A stretch of 64,000 bases of DNA. Origin: Solwaraspora sp. WMMD1047 (GTDB lineage Bacteria > Actinomycetota > Actinomycetes > Mycobacteriales > Micromonosporaceae). Under the pieces are notes generated by a model. It saw nothing but the letters and a program-made list of their open reading frames with translations. It did not search any database and was not told where the DNA came from. The position numbers were made by a program, and so were the translations under genes. Location: assembly GCF_029626155.1 (NCBI RefSeq), contig NZ_JARUBL010000001.1:4568501-4632500 (forward strand). Direction: 5' to 3'. Positions 41,989 through 50,993 of the stretch are shown here, one piece after another (positions within the stretch are counted from its first letter, which is position 1; every line of letters starts with the position of its first letter).

Positions 41989-43254
41989 ATGGGGAACAGC
42001 CACGAGCCGCTGACCCAGCACGAGGTGCAGGGTTTCGCCCACCTGGCCGCCCGGCTCGCCGAGAACGTCAACGCGGTGGTGCTGGGCAAGCCACAGGTGG
42101 TCCGGCTCGCGCTCACCGCGCTCTTCGCGCAGGGTCACGTGCTGCTGGAGGACGTGCCGGGCGTGGGCAAGACCACCCTGGCGCGGGCGGTGGCGGCCAC
42201 CGTGCACGGCCAGTGGCGACGGATCCAGTTCACCCCGGACCTGCTCCCCTCCGACGTCTCCGGGGTGACCATCTTCAACCAGTCCACCCGCGGCTTCGAG
42301 TTCCACCCGGGGCCGGTCTTCGCAAACATCGTCATCGCCGACGAGATCAACCGCGCCTCCCCGAAGACGCAGTCGGCGCTGCTGGAGGTGATGGAGGAGC
42401 GCACCGTCACCGTGGACGGGGTGCGGCACGGCGTACCCCAGCCGTTTCTGGTGGTGGCCACCCAGAACCCGGTCGAGATGGACGGCACCTACCGGTTGCC
42501 GGAGGCGCAGCTCGACCGGTTCCTGATGAAGCTCTCGATCGGCTACCCGGACGAGGCGATCGAGATCGAGGTGCTGCGCGGCGCCCCGGTCCGCTCGCCG
42601 GAGGCGCTGCCCGCGATCACCGACACCGCGACCGTCGGCGAGATGGTCCGGATGGCGCAGCGGGTACACATCGCCGACCCGCTCTACGCGTACGCGGTGC
42701 GGCTGGCGGCGGCGACCCGGAGCCACCCGCAGGTGCGGGTGGGCGTCAGCCCCCGGGGGGTGATCGCGCTGACCCGGGCCGCCTGCGCGTACGCGCTCAC
42801 CGACGGCCGGGGCTGGATCCTGCCGGAGGATCTCAAGACGCTCGCCGAACCGGTCTTCGCGCACCGCATCCTGCTCACCCCGGATGCCCAGGTACGCGGA
42901 CTCACCGCCAGCGAGGTGCTCCGCGAGGCGGTCGACTCGGTGCCGGTGCCGCTACCCACCGGCCAGGTCGCCGCCGGCCAGCCCGCCGCCGCCCAGCCGC
43001 CACCCACCGGCCCCCCGAGCGCCGGACACGCGGGCGCCAGTCACGCGGGCGCCAGTCACGCGGGCGCCAGTCACGCGGGCGCCAGTCACGCGGGCGCCAG
43101 TCACGTGAGCGCCGGACACGCGGGCGCCAGTCATGTGAGCGCCGGACACGCGGGTGCCGGCCGTACCGTCGCCAGTAATCCGGTCGCCAGCCGTCCGCTG
43201 GGTCAGGTGACTAGCGGTCCGCTCGCCGCCGCCGGCACCTCGGAACCGTACTGA
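41989..43254 (+). CDS. MoxR-family AAA+ ATPase with repetitive C-terminal tail
   Basis: A 421-residue AAA+ ATPase. Core about 1-320: Walker A VPGVGKTT (56-63), Walker B VIADEINRASPKTQ, sensor 1 VVATQNPVEMDGTY, and the MoxR lid domain. AAGGAG precedes the ATG. MoxR chaperones act on DUF58/VWA partners, here the next gene. The tail (about 321-421) is unlike other MoxR proteins: it contains nine consecutive HAGAS-type pentapeptides from a 15-bp tandem repeat, then Ala/Gly/Ser/Val linkers. The catalytic core is complete. Confidence 0.92.
   Translation: MGNSHEPLTQHEVQGFAHLAARLAENVNAVVLGKPQVVRLALTALFAQGHVLLEDVPGVGKTTLARAVAATVHGQWRRIQFTPDLLPSDVSGVTIFNQSTRGFEFHPGPVFANIVIADEINRASPKTQSALLEVMEERTVTVDGVRHGVPQPFLVVATQNPVEMDGTYRLPEAQLDRFLMKLSIGYPDEAIEIEVLRGAPVRSPEALPAITDTATVGEMVRMAQRVHIADPLYAYAVRLAAATRSHPQVRVGVSPRGVIALTRAACAYALTDGRGWILPEDLKTLAEPVFAHRILLTPDAQVRGLTASEVLREAVDSVPVPLPTGQVAAGQPAAAQPPPTGPPSAGHAGASHAGASHAGASHAGASHAGASHVSAGHAGASHVSAGHAGAGRTVASNPVASRPLGQVTSGPLAAAGTSEPY
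43027..43161 (+). repeat. 15-bp tandem repeat in the MoxR 3-prime coding region
   Basis: Nine in-frame copies of a 15-bp unit (CACGCGGGCGCCAGT), the first five identical, the last four with a few changes (for example CACGTGAGCGCCGGA). They encode HAGAS-type pentapeptides. Copy number is likely to vary between strains by slippage. Confidence 0.95.
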
Positions 43255-43275
43255 CCGGATGGCCAGAGCACCTCG

Positions 43276-44454
43276 ATGAGGATCACCGCCCGCGGCATCG
43301 GTCTGCTGGTCGCCGCCGCTGTCCTGCTCGGCACCGGTTTCGGCTTCGGCTATGTCGAGTTGACCCTGCTCGGGGCCGCCGCCACCGTCGCGGCCGCCTG
43401 CGCGATCGGATACGCGGCCTGGCGGCCCCGGCTGGCCGTCCACCGGACGGCCGACCCGGACCGGGTCGGCCGGGGCGAACCGGCCGCCATGACGCTCACC
43501 GTCCGCAACCGCGACCGGCTGCGCGCGGCCAGCCTGGTGGCCGAGGACCGGTGCGGCAGCCGCCGGGTGGCGGTACCGCTGCTGAAGCTGCGCCCTGGCC
43601 GGGACACCGTCGTGCGCTACCCGGTCCCGACCCACCGGCGGGGGGTCATCACCGTCGGGCCGCTGCTGGTCACCGGCGAGGACGCACTCGGTCTGGTGCG
43701 GGTGGCCCGCTCGCACGGCGGGTCGGTCGAGATCTGGGTGCACCCCCGCGTCCACCACCTCGCCGCGGTACCGTCCGGCGTGGCCCGCAGCCTCGACGGA
43801 CGGATCGACCGGGTGCCGCACGGCTCGATCACCTTCGACTCACTGCGGGAGTACGTGGTCGGCGACGAGCTGCGGCGGGTGCACTGGCGCACCAGCGCGC
43901 GCATCGGTGAACTGATGGTCCGCGAGCACGTGGACACCAGCCTGCCGCGGATCGTGGTGCTGCTCGACAACCGCGCCGCCGCCCATCCCGACCGGGTGGC
44001 CGGGGTGGCCGAGACGTTCGAGTCGGCCTGCGAGGCCGCGGCGTCGGTGGTCGTGGCGGCCCGCCGCGACGACCTGCCGGTCACCCTGGCCCTGGTCGCC
44101 CCCGAGCCCGCCCCGACGGACACCGGCACCACCCCGGCCGACGCCAACTTTCTGGACCGGCTCGCCGCGGTCGAGCTGCGCCCGGCCGGTCAGGGGGCGG
44201 ACGATCCGTTGCGGGCCACCACCAACCGCCTCCGCCAGGAGCGGCTCGGGGACACCCTGGTCTTCCTCACCGGTCCCGGCGCCGCGCCGGATCTCGGCTA
44301 CCTCGGCGGGCTGCGCGGCGCGTACCCGTCGGTGGTGGTCGGGATGTTCGGAGCCGCCGGCGTGGCGCCGGCCGCGGCGGCCGGCATGGTGCTGCTCGAC
44401 GTGCCGGACGGCGCCGCCTTCGCCGCCGAGTGGGACGGTGTCCGCCGATGGTGA
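43276..44454 (+). CDS. DUF58 domain protein
   Basis: A 392-residue protein with two N-terminal membrane helices (about 7-45), a beta-rich segment and the conserved DUF58 block SITFDSLREYVVGDELRRVHWRTSAR followed by a VWA-like region (IVVLLDNRAAAHPDRVA). It usually partners with MoxR ATPases and a transglutaminase-like protein, both present on either side. Its end overlaps the next start by 7 nt. Function in the envelope is inferred from this association. Confidence 0.88.
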   Translation: MRITARGIGLLVAAAVLLGTGFGFGYVELTLLGAAATVAAACAIGYAAWRPRLAVHRTADPDRVGRGEPAAMTLTVRNRDRLRAASLVAEDRCGSRRVAVPLLKLRPGRDTVVRYPVPTHRRGVITVGPLLVTGEDALGLVRVARSHGGSVEIWVHPRVHHLAAVPSGVARSLDGRIDRVPHGSITFDSLREYVVGDELRRVHWRTSARIGELMVREHVDTSLPRIVVLLDNRAAAHPDRVAGVAETFESACEAAASVVVAARRDDLPVTLALVAPEPAPTDTGTTPADANFLDRLAAVELRPAGQGADDPLRATTNRLRQERLGDTLVFLTGPGAAPDLGYLGGLRGAYPSVVVGMFGAAGVAPAAAAGMVLLDVPDGAAFAAEWDGVRRW

Positions 44455-46832
44455 GGGTGCTGCGGGCGCTGCCGGTGCCGCTCGCGCTGATCGCCGTACT
44501 CGGCCTGGCCGGCCTGGTACTCGGCCGCATCTACGCCGACCCGTTGCTGACCCAGCTGGTGCTCGGGGCGGCGATGGGCTCGGTCGGGGTGAGCGCCGCC
44601 GCCCGCCGGGCACCGTCCTGGCTGGTGGCGCCGGTGTCGATCGGCGCGCTGGCCGGCTACACCACGCTGGCGCTGCTGCTGGCCGCCCGGCGCGCCGCGC
44701 TGACCGGTGACCTGGCCGACGTGCTGGCCGAGGCCGCCCGCAACGGCATCCCCCGGCTGCTCACCGCGCTGATCCCGGTCGAGCCCGTGCCGGACACCGT
44801 GCTGGTCCCGCTGGTGGCCACCTGGCTGGCCGGGCTGGCCGGCGCGGAGGTGGCGCTGCGCGCGGGTCGTACCCTGCTCGGCTTCCTGCCGCCCGTGCTG
44901 CTCTACGCCGGCGCCGTCTACGTGGTCGGCCCGAACGCCGACCCGGCGATCTGGCCGAGCGTCGCGGTGGCCGCGGCGCTCGCGGTCGGACTGGCGGCCA
45001 CCGCACGGACCGCACCCGCCGGCCCGGCCGGGGGCCTGTCGGCGGTCGCGACGGGCGACGGCACCGCGCCGGTCGGTCAGCCGCCACCGGACGCCGGGGA
45101 ACCCGGCAGCCGTCGCGATCCGGTCCGCGCCGCCCTCCGGTTGCGCTCCGTCGCCGGCACGGCCGCCGGACTCGCCGTGGTGATCGGGCTCTCCGCCGCG
45201 ATCGCCCCGACCGTGGCCGCCCGGGTGGACCAGGCCCCGGTCGACCCGCGCCGGTACGTCCGCCCGCCGGAACTCGACAGCCTCGACGAGAACCCGCTCA
45301 TCCGGATCTCCGGTTGGGCACTCAATCCGGATCAGGTCCTGCTCACCGTCGAGACCAGCGCCCCGGCCACCCGCGAACCGGCCACCGAAGCACCGGCGCC
45401 CGACCAGACCGAGGCCGACCAGACCGGGGCCGCCGGACCCGGGAATGCCGGACCTGAGGCCGACGGGGCCGAGGCCGACGGAGCGGCCGTCGGCGGGCGG
45501 ATCCGGCTGGCCGTACTGCCCGACTACGACGGGGTGACCTGGCGGGTCGGCGCGACCTACCGCAACGCCGGCCGGATTCTGCCGGAGCCGGAGCCGCTGC
45601 CCGGAGCCACCACCAGGACCGTCCGGCAGGACATCACGATCGCCGACCTGACCGGCCGGCTGCTGCCGGCGATTCCCACCCCGTCGGAGATCACCGGCTC
45701 CCGGGTCGCCTACGACCTGGACAGCGGGACCATCATCCGACCCGAAGGGCTCGCGCCGGGACTGCGCTACTCGGTCACCTCCCGCCAGGAACTGCCCGAC
45801 CTCAACCTGCTCTCCGCCGCGAACGTGCCGGCCGGTGACCAGGTCGCCCGGGTGCTGCGGATCGAGGAGGGCGTACCGGATCCGATGCGCCGGCTGGCCG
45901 ACCAACTGGCCGCCGAGAACGGCGCGCCGTACGCCCGGGCCGCCGCGATCGAGCAGTTCCTCGCCGAGCACTACCGGGTGGTCGCCGACGCGCCGAGCGG
46001 ACACGCGTACCCGAATCTCGGGTTCTTCCTCTTCGGGCCCCGCAACGGCGGCGGCCAGCGCGGCACCTCCGAACAGTTCGCCGCGGCGTTCGCCGTGCTG
46101 GGCCGGTTGACCGGACTGCCGACCCGGGTGGTGGTCGGCTTCCGGACCGAGGGTTCCGGCCCGGTCCGGGCCGCCGACGCCCTCGCCTGGCCGGAGGTGC
46201 TCTTCGAAGGTCTCGGCTGGGTGCCGTTCGACCCGCTCCCCCGCCCCGACACCGTGCCCCGACCCGTCGAGGAGGATTTCCGACCCCAGCCGGAGGATCC
46301 GCCACCGCCACCGGAGGAATCCACCCCGAGCGCCAGCCCGACGCCGGCGGCCACCGCCGCGCCCGTCGCCGCGCCGCCCGGTCGAAACGCGGTGTCGACG
46401 CCGGTGCTGATCGGCGGCGGGTCCGGTGGGTTGCTGCTCCTACTCGCGGGGCTGGCGCTGACCGTGCTCTGGCTGCGCCGCGGGCTGCGGCACCGGCGGC
46501 TGTCCGGCGGCCCGCCGGACCAGCGGATCGCCGGGGCCTGGCGGGAGGTCACCGACGCGCTGCGGCTGGCCGGGCACCCGGTCCCGGGCCACCTGGCGGC
46601 GACCGAGGTGGCCGACCACGCCCGCGCCGCCGCGGCCACCGCGCACGCCATCGACGACCTGGCCGGGCTGGTCAACCTGGCCGCCTTCGCGCCCGGCCAG
46701 GCCAGCCCCGAGCAGGCCAACCGGGCCGGCGCGCTCGCGGTGGCGTACGCGGACGGGCTGCGGGCCGGGCGTCCCTGGTGGCGCCGGCTGCTCTGGTCCC
46801 TGCACCCCGGCCCGCTGCGCTGGCGCCGCTGA
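44448..46832 (+). CDS. Transglutaminase-like (TgpA/DUF3488) membrane protein, catalytic residues replaced
   Basis: A 794-residue protein with about five N-terminal membrane helices (DUF3488-like), an extracellular part containing the transglutaminase-like fold (about 480-610), and a C-terminal helix (about 650-675) followed by a cytoplasmic tail. In active relatives the motif is G-x-C-x-x-F-A; here it is GTSEQFA, with Ser541 in the Cys position. The following His in HAWPEV is replaced by Leu579 (DALAWPEV). Asp595 in FDPLP remains. The fold is preserved but the triad is broken, so it is probably a pseudoenzyme. Pro/Glu-rich linker around 625-640. Confidence 0.85.
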   Translation: MVRVLRALPVPLALIAVLGLAGLVLGRIYADPLLTQLVLGAAMGSVGVSAAARRAPSWLVAPVSIGALAGYTTLALLLAARRAALTGDLADVLAEAARNGIPRLLTALIPVEPVPDTVLVPLVATWLAGLAGAEVALRAGRTLLGFLPPVLLYAGAVYVVGPNADPAIWPSVAVAAALAVGLAATARTAPAGPAGGLSAVATGDGTAPVGQPPPDAGEPGSRRDPVRAALRLRSVAGTAAGLAVVIGLSAAIAPTVAARVDQAPVDPRRYVRPPELDSLDENPLIRISGWALNPDQVLLTVETSAPATREPATEAPAPDQTEADQTGAAGPGNAGPEADGAEADGAAVGGRIRLAVLPDYDGVTWRVGATYRNAGRILPEPEPLPGATTRTVRQDITIADLTGRLLPAIPTPSEITGSRVAYDLDSGTIIRPEGLAPGLRYSVTSRQELPDLNLLSAANVPAGDQVARVLRIEEGVPDPMRRLADQLAAENGAPYARAAAIEQFLAEHYRVVADAPSGHAYPNLGFFLFGPRNGGGQRGTSEQFAAAFAVLGRLTGLPTRVVVGFRTEGSGPVRAADALAWPEVLFEGLGWVPFDPLPRPDTVPRPVEEDFRPQPEDPPPPPEESTPSASPTPAATAAPVAAPPGRNAVSTPVLIGGGSGGLLLLLAGLALTVLWLRRGLRHRRLSGGPPDQRIAGAWREVTDALRLAGHPVPGHLAATEVADHARAAAATAHAIDDLAGLVNLAAFAPGQASPEQANRAGALAVAYADGLRAGRPWWRRLLWSLHPGPLRWRR

Positions 46833-47022
46833 CGGTCCCGCACCCGCCACCGCGGCCGCCCGGACAGGCCGATCCAGAGCGAGGAGGCGTCCATCTCCTC
46901 GTCACCGCAGGCGACCGAGGCCGGACCGCCGTCGGCGGAACGGAACCAGGCAGCCACCTGCCCCGCGACTGACCAGCCAGCCGTCCGTCCGAGCCGCCGA
47001 GCCAGACAGCCAGCACAGCGGG

Positions 47023-47811
47023 TCAGCCGTGGCGGTCCCGCAGCGAGCGCATGGCGGCCAGCCAGGCGTCCGGGTCGGCGACCTTGCGCCGGGCGTAGCC
47101 GGCCACCTCCGGGTGCGGCAGGATCAGGAAACGCTCGTCGGCGAGGCCGGCCACCACCGCGTCGGCGACCTGCTCGGGGGTGAGCACCGCGCCGGACGCC
47201 GCGGTGATCAGGGCTCCGGCGTGCCCACTGGCCAGTCCGTGGTCGAGCAACGGGGTCCGGACCCCCTGCGGGCAGAGCGCGCTGACCCGGATGCCGCGGT
47301 CGCCGTAGCTGACCGCGAGCCACTCGGCGAACCCGACGGCGGCGTGCTTGGTCACCGCGTACGGCGCGTCGCCGACCGCGGTCAGCAGGCCGGCGGCGGA
47401 GCAGGTCTGCAGCAGGTAGCCCTCGCCCCGGGCCAGCATCCCGGGCAGCACCGCCCGGGCCGCGTACACGTGGGCCAGGACGTTGACCTGCCAGCTGCGC
47501 GACCAGTCATCGGCCGTCGCGGCCAACCCGGCGCCGGTGGTGATCCCGGCGTTGGCGCAGAACAGGTCGATCCGGCCGAACCGGCGCTGCACCTGGTCGA
47601 CCAGGTCCTGGACCTGCGCCTCGACGGTAACGTCCACCGGTACGGCGGCGGCCGATGGACCGAGCTCGGCGGCCAGCGTCTCGGCCGCCGGGCCGTTCAG
47701 GTCGGCGACCACCACCGCCGTCGCGCCCTCGGCGACGAAGCGGCGGGCCAGCGCCGCGCCGATCCCGCCCGCCCCGCCGGTGACCACGGCGACCCGGCCG
47801 GCCAGCTCCAC
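47023..47811 (-). CDS. Short-chain dehydrogenase/reductase
   Basis: A 262-residue classical SDR: TGGAGGIGAALARR, CANAGI (variant of NNAG), catalytic Ser in CSAAGL and YAVTKHA. ADLNGPA with Asp after beta2 favours NAD(H). GTG start 1 nt after the stop of the LLM oxidoreductase, so the pair is co-transcribed. Substrate unknown; F420-dependent neighbours suggest steroid, lipid or xenobiotic chemistry. Confidence 0.88.
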   Translation of the reverse strand: MELAGRVAVVTGGAGGIGAALARRFVAEGATAVVVADLNGPAAETLAAELGPSAAAVPVDVTVEAQVQDLVDQVQRRFGRIDLFCANAGITTGAGLAATADDWSRSWQVNVLAHVYAARAVLPGMLARGEGYLLQTCSAAGLLTAVGDAPYAVTKHAAVGFAEWLAVSYGDRGIRVSALCPQGVRTPLLDHGLASGHAGALITAASGAVLTPEQVADAVVAGLADERFLILPHPEVAGYARRKVADPDAWLAAMRSLRDRHG

Positions 47812-47812
47812 C

Positions 47813-48874
47813 TCAGCCCGTCCCGGTCGCGTCCGCCGCGGACTCTGAGCTGGCCTCGACGAATGGGGCGGTTGGCCCCGGGCGAAGCGGCGCGCCCGGC
47901 GCCAGTTGTCCGATCGTCTCCGCCAGCGCCGCCGCGCCGCCGGTCGTCAGCTCCGGGGTGGGCAGCAGCGCGATCACCGGGGTGTGTACACCGGCGTCGA
48001 CGTACTCGCCCAGCAGGGTGCGGCACCGCTGCGGTGAGCCGTGCAGGATGAGCTCGTCGACCAGGTCGTCCGGCACGGCCACGACGGCACCGGCGCGGTC
48101 ACCGGCCGCCCAGGCGCGCCAGACCGGTCCGAGCACCGTCTCGCGTCCCAACCAGCGATGAAATTCCGCGTACGCCGGCACGGTCAGATAGCTGGTGATC
48201 ATTCGTCGCCCGACCCGGCGGGCATGCTCGACGTCCTCGGTCGGGCAGACGAAGATCCGGGCGGCCACCTCGAACCCCGCTCGCGGCTGCCCGGCCGCGG
48301 CCAGCACCCGCGGCAGGTCGGTGGCGGCCAGCCAGTTCAGCAGCACCCCGTCGGCCTCGGCCGCGGCCAGTCGCAGCATCCGGGGGCGCAGCGCCGCGAC
48401 CAGGATCGGCGGCGGTACGGCCGGCGGGCGTTCCAGCCGGAACCGGCGTACGGCGAAGGTGTCGTAACCGCCGTCGACGGTCTCGCCGCGCAGCGCGGTC
48501 CGCAGGAAGCGGAGCATGTCGCGGGTGCGGCGGTACGGCTCGACGAACGGCGCGGCGTTCCAGTCGGTGGCCACCACCGGCGAGGAGGCGCCGATGCCGA
48601 GCGCGAACCGTCCGGGGGCGGCCTCGGCCAGGGCCGCCGCGCTCATCGCGAGCAGGCCGGGGCCGCGGGTGAACACCGGCGCCACCGCGGTGCCGAGCCG
48701 CAGCTCCGGCTGCCAGGCGGCGGCCAGCGCGAGCGGGGTGAACGCGTCCGTCCCGGCGACCTCCGAGGTCCAGACGTCGGTGAAGCCGGCCCGGGCCAGC
48801 GCCGAGTAGACCCCGGCGTGCTCGGCGAGCGGAATGCCGCCGAGCGGGACCGTCATTCCCCAGCGTCTGGTCAC
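47813..48874 (-). CDS. F420-dependent LLM-class oxidoreductase
   Basis: A 353-residue luciferase-like monooxygenase-fold protein: LARAGFTDVWTSEVAGTDAFTPL, LRLGTAVAPVFTRGPGLLAMSAAAL, FALGIGASSP and ILVAALRPRMLRLAAAEADGVLLNWL are landmarks of the F420-dependent subgroup in actinobacteria. It would transfer hydride from F420H2 to an unknown substrate. GTG start; an internal ATG six codons on (MTVPLGG) is possible. Coupled to the SDR gene downstream. Confidence 0.85.
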   Translation of the reverse strand: MTRRWGMTVPLGGIPLAEHAGVYSALARAGFTDVWTSEVAGTDAFTPLALAAAWQPELRLGTAVAPVFTRGPGLLAMSAAALAEAAPGRFALGIGASSPVVATDWNAAPFVEPYRRTRDMLRFLRTALRGETVDGGYDTFAVRRFRLERPPAVPPPILVAALRPRMLRLAAAEADGVLLNWLAATDLPRVLAAAGQPRAGFEVAARIFVCPTEDVEHARRVGRRMITSYLTVPAYAEFHRWLGRETVLGPVWRAWAAGDRAGAVVAVPDDLVDELILHGSPQRCRTLLGEYVDAGVHTPVIALLPTPELTTGGAAALAETIGQLAPGAPLRPGPTAPFVEASSESAADATGTG

Positions 48875-48929
48875 GGCTCGATCGTGCCGGGTCGCCGGCC
48901 GATCGGCAAGATCGGCACCCGGCCGTGGC

Positions 48930-49811
48930 TCAGCCGACGTGTCTGGGCACCACCCGGTGGACGGTCGCCAGCACCAGCCCCACCATCAGGAACGCGACGC
49001 CCGCGATGCCGGCGCCGCCACCGGCGTACGCGACGAAGAGCCGGCGCCGGCTCAGCTCGTCGGCCGGGATGGAGAGCACCTCACCGGTCCAGTCCACGGC
49101 CAGCGCGGCGACGCCGAGCAGCGCGACGCCGGTGAGCAGCAGCAGCGTGGTGGCCAGCTGGTGCGCGTCCTCCGAGTTCACCTCGGCGTCCTCACGGTGG
49201 TTGAGCAGCAGCACGATGCCGGCGACCGCGGCCCAGGCGCCGACCACGAGCATCGAGGCCATCGCGTCGCTGGGCCGGTGCCAGCCCGCCGAGAGGGTGG
49301 CCGCACCGGTGATCGCGGCATAGCTGGCCGCCAGCATCGCGCCCCAGGCCCGCAGCCGCCGCGGCAGGGCGAGCACCAGCGCCACGGCGACCGCGGCGGC
49401 CACGGTGGTGTGCCCGCTGGGCAGGCTGTTACCGGCGCCGTCCCGCTCCGGGTCGGCGCCGAAGTCGGGCCGTTCGATCACGTACTTGAGCACCTGGGTG
49501 GTGACGTTGGCGCCGGCGATCAGGCCGGTGGTGACGACGGCCAGCAGGATCCGGCCGCGGATCAGCGCGATGAAGCCGATGAAAACGGTCGCCGCCAGCA
49601 GGGACACCGCCGACACGGCGTTGAGCACCGTGCCGACCGGCTCGTCAACCCGGTCCTGCCCGATGGTGTTGCCGGTGAGGGCGACGGTGTCGAGCAACTG
49701 ACCACGCTCGGTGCCGACGGCGAACTGCCACAGCGCGACGAAAGCCAGGCATTGCAGGGCCGCCAGCAGCAACAACCAGCCGACTGTGAGTGCCTTGCTC
49801 CGCCCGCGCAT
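48930..49811 (-). CDS. PAP2-superfamily membrane phosphatase
   Basis: A 293-residue membrane protein with about six to seven helices. The three PAP2 motifs are present: KYVIERPDFG (K-x6-RP), PSGHTT, and SAGWHRPSDAMAS (S-R-like with H and D). It may dephosphorylate a lipid phosphate such as undecaprenyl or phosphatidyl phosphate. The ATG at 49811 begins with a basic start and hydrophobic helix; the longer frame upstream is non-coding. Divergent from the DUF3159 gene with an iron box between. Confidence 0.88.
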   Translation of the reverse strand: MRGRSKALTVGWLLLLAALQCLAFVALWQFAVGTERGQLLDTVALTGNTIGQDRVDEPVGTVLNAVSAVSLLAATVFIGFIALIRGRILLAVVTTGLIAGANVTTQVLKYVIERPDFGADPERDGAGNSLPSGHTTVAAAVAVALVLALPRRLRAWGAMLAASYAAITGAATLSAGWHRPSDAMASMLVVGAWAAVAGIVLLLNHREDAEVNSEDAHQLATTLLLLTGVALLGVAALAVDWTGEVLSIPADELSRRRLFVAYAGGGAGIAGVAFLMVGLVLATVHRVVPRHVG

Positions 49812-49897
49812 GCGCACACCGTAGCGGCAGACATTGAGCGACCCGAGGGCGGTGTCCGCGTTGTCCACCGACGTACCCGGGCCGCGCCACCGTACCC

Positions 49898-49916
49898 CTA
49901 GGTTAGGCTCGCCTAA
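49898..49916. promoter_or_regulatory. Iron box (IdeR/DmdR-type)
   Basis: CTAGGTTAGGCTCGCCTAA matches the actinobacterial iron-box consensus TTAGGTTAGGCTAACCTAA at 16 of 19 positions, with the outer TAGG and CCTAA arms intact. It lies 20 bp before the DUF3159 start and about 90 bp before the divergent PAP2 start, so either or both may be repressed by iron-loaded DmdR/IdeR. Confidence 0.7.
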
Positions 49917-49935
49917 GCCAACGTGGGAGGTGGGG

Positions 49936-50643
49936 ATGGCGAGGTCCGGCGACGGCCAGGAGACCCTCGGTGACCTGCTCGGCGGGCGACGGGGGGCGGT
50001 GGACGCGACCGTCCCGCCGGTGGCTTTCGGGGTGGGGTGGCTCGCCACCGGTCCGTCGGTCTGGGGCGGGGTGATCGCCGCGGTGGCCGCCGGGGCGGCC
50101 GTGGCCGGGTGGCGGCTGCGTCGTGGGGACCGGCCCCGGTCGGTGCTGATCGGGCTGTTCGCCGTCTGCGTGGCGGCGCTCCTCGCCCTGCGTACCGGCC
50201 GGGCCAGCGACTTCTTCCTGCTGCAACTGGTCTCGAACGCGGCCAGCGCGTTGGCCTGGGTGACCAGCATCGTGATCCGCTGGCCGCTGCTGGGGGTGGT
50301 GGTGGGCGCCGTGCTCGGCCAGCGTGGCCGGTGGCGCCGGGATCCGGCCCTGCTGCGCGCCTACCAGCGGGGCAGCTGGGTCTGGGTGGCGCAGTACGTG
50401 CTCCGGTTGGCGGTGTTCCTGCCGCTGTACCAGGCCGACCTGGTGCTGGCGCTGGTGACCGCCCGGGCCGCGCTGACCTGGCCGCTGGTCGCCGCCTGCC
50501 TGGCGGTGAGCTGGTGGGTGGTCCGGCGGTCGCTACCGGCGGGACATCCGGGACTGCGTCATCCGCTGGCTGCCGAACGCCCGGCCGCGGATCCGGGCGC
50601 CGGGATGAGCCCGGGTCCCGAGGTGCACCACGGTCCGACGTAG
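49936..50643 (+). CDS. DUF3159 family membrane protein
   Basis: A 235-residue protein with about five hydrophobic segments: ETLGDLLGGRRGAVDATVPPVAF, WRLRRGDRPRSVLIGLFAV, GRASDFFLLQLVSNA and YVLRLAVFLPLYQA match DUF3159, a family restricted to actinobacteria with no assigned function. GGGAGG lies 6-7 nt before the ATG. The iron box in its promoter is the main clue: it would be expressed when iron is scarce. The C terminus (about 210-235) is disordered. Confidence 0.8.
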   Translation: MARSGDGQETLGDLLGGRRGAVDATVPPVAFGVGWLATGPSVWGGVIAAVAAGAAVAGWRLRRGDRPRSVLIGLFAVCVAALLALRTGRASDFFLLQLVSNAASALAWVTSIVIRWPLLGVVVGAVLGQRGRWRRDPALLRAYQRGSWVWVAQYVLRLAVFLPLYQADLVLALVTARAALTWPLVAACLAVSWWVVRRSLPAGHPGLRHPLAAERPAADPGAGMSPGPEVHHGPT

Positions 50644-50720
50644 GACCCGGGGTCCGACACCAACGCGGGGTCCGACGAAAAAGCCGGCCGCGGGCAGCGA
50701 GCCGGGCCGGACAGGAAGGT

Positions 50721-50754
50721 GGGAGAGGCCGCCACGGGGGAAGCGGCCCCTCCC
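50721..50754 (+). terminator. Probable terminator of the DUF3159 gene
   Basis: GGGAGAGGCCGC / GCGGCCCCTCCC forms a 12-bp stem with one mismatch and a 10-nt loop, about 78 nt after the stop. No U-run follows, as is usual for actinobacteria. Confidence 0.6.
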
Positions 50755-50942
50755 GACTCAAACGATACTACTGTTCCGTAGCGGCTGGGTACCCGGGGCC
50801 GATATTCGTGGCAGGGCAATGGCGGCCCGCCGGATCGCGGGCCGCCGCCGGGGTGTCGATGTCGGACATGGAGCCGGGCGAGTGACACCGTGGTGCCACC
50901 CGCCCGGAAGTCGGACCGGCGGTCAGTTCACCGCCGAGGGGT

Positions 50943-50993
50943 GTGGTGAGCCGGCCGGCATCGCTGCGTCGGCCGACCCGACCGGCTCACCAC
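50943..50993 (-). terminator. Probable terminator of the GH48 gene
   Basis: Perfect 12-bp arms GTGGTGAGCCGG / CCGGCTCACCAC enclose a 27-nt loop that itself has the palindrome GTCGGCCGAC. It lies about 40 nt after the end of the GH48 gene on the minus strand. Confidence 0.6.

Noticed and set aside
43027-43161. CRISPR-like array or mobile-element repeat
   Set aside because: The repeat is 15 bp with no spacers, in frame within a coding region and gives a regular pentapeptide.
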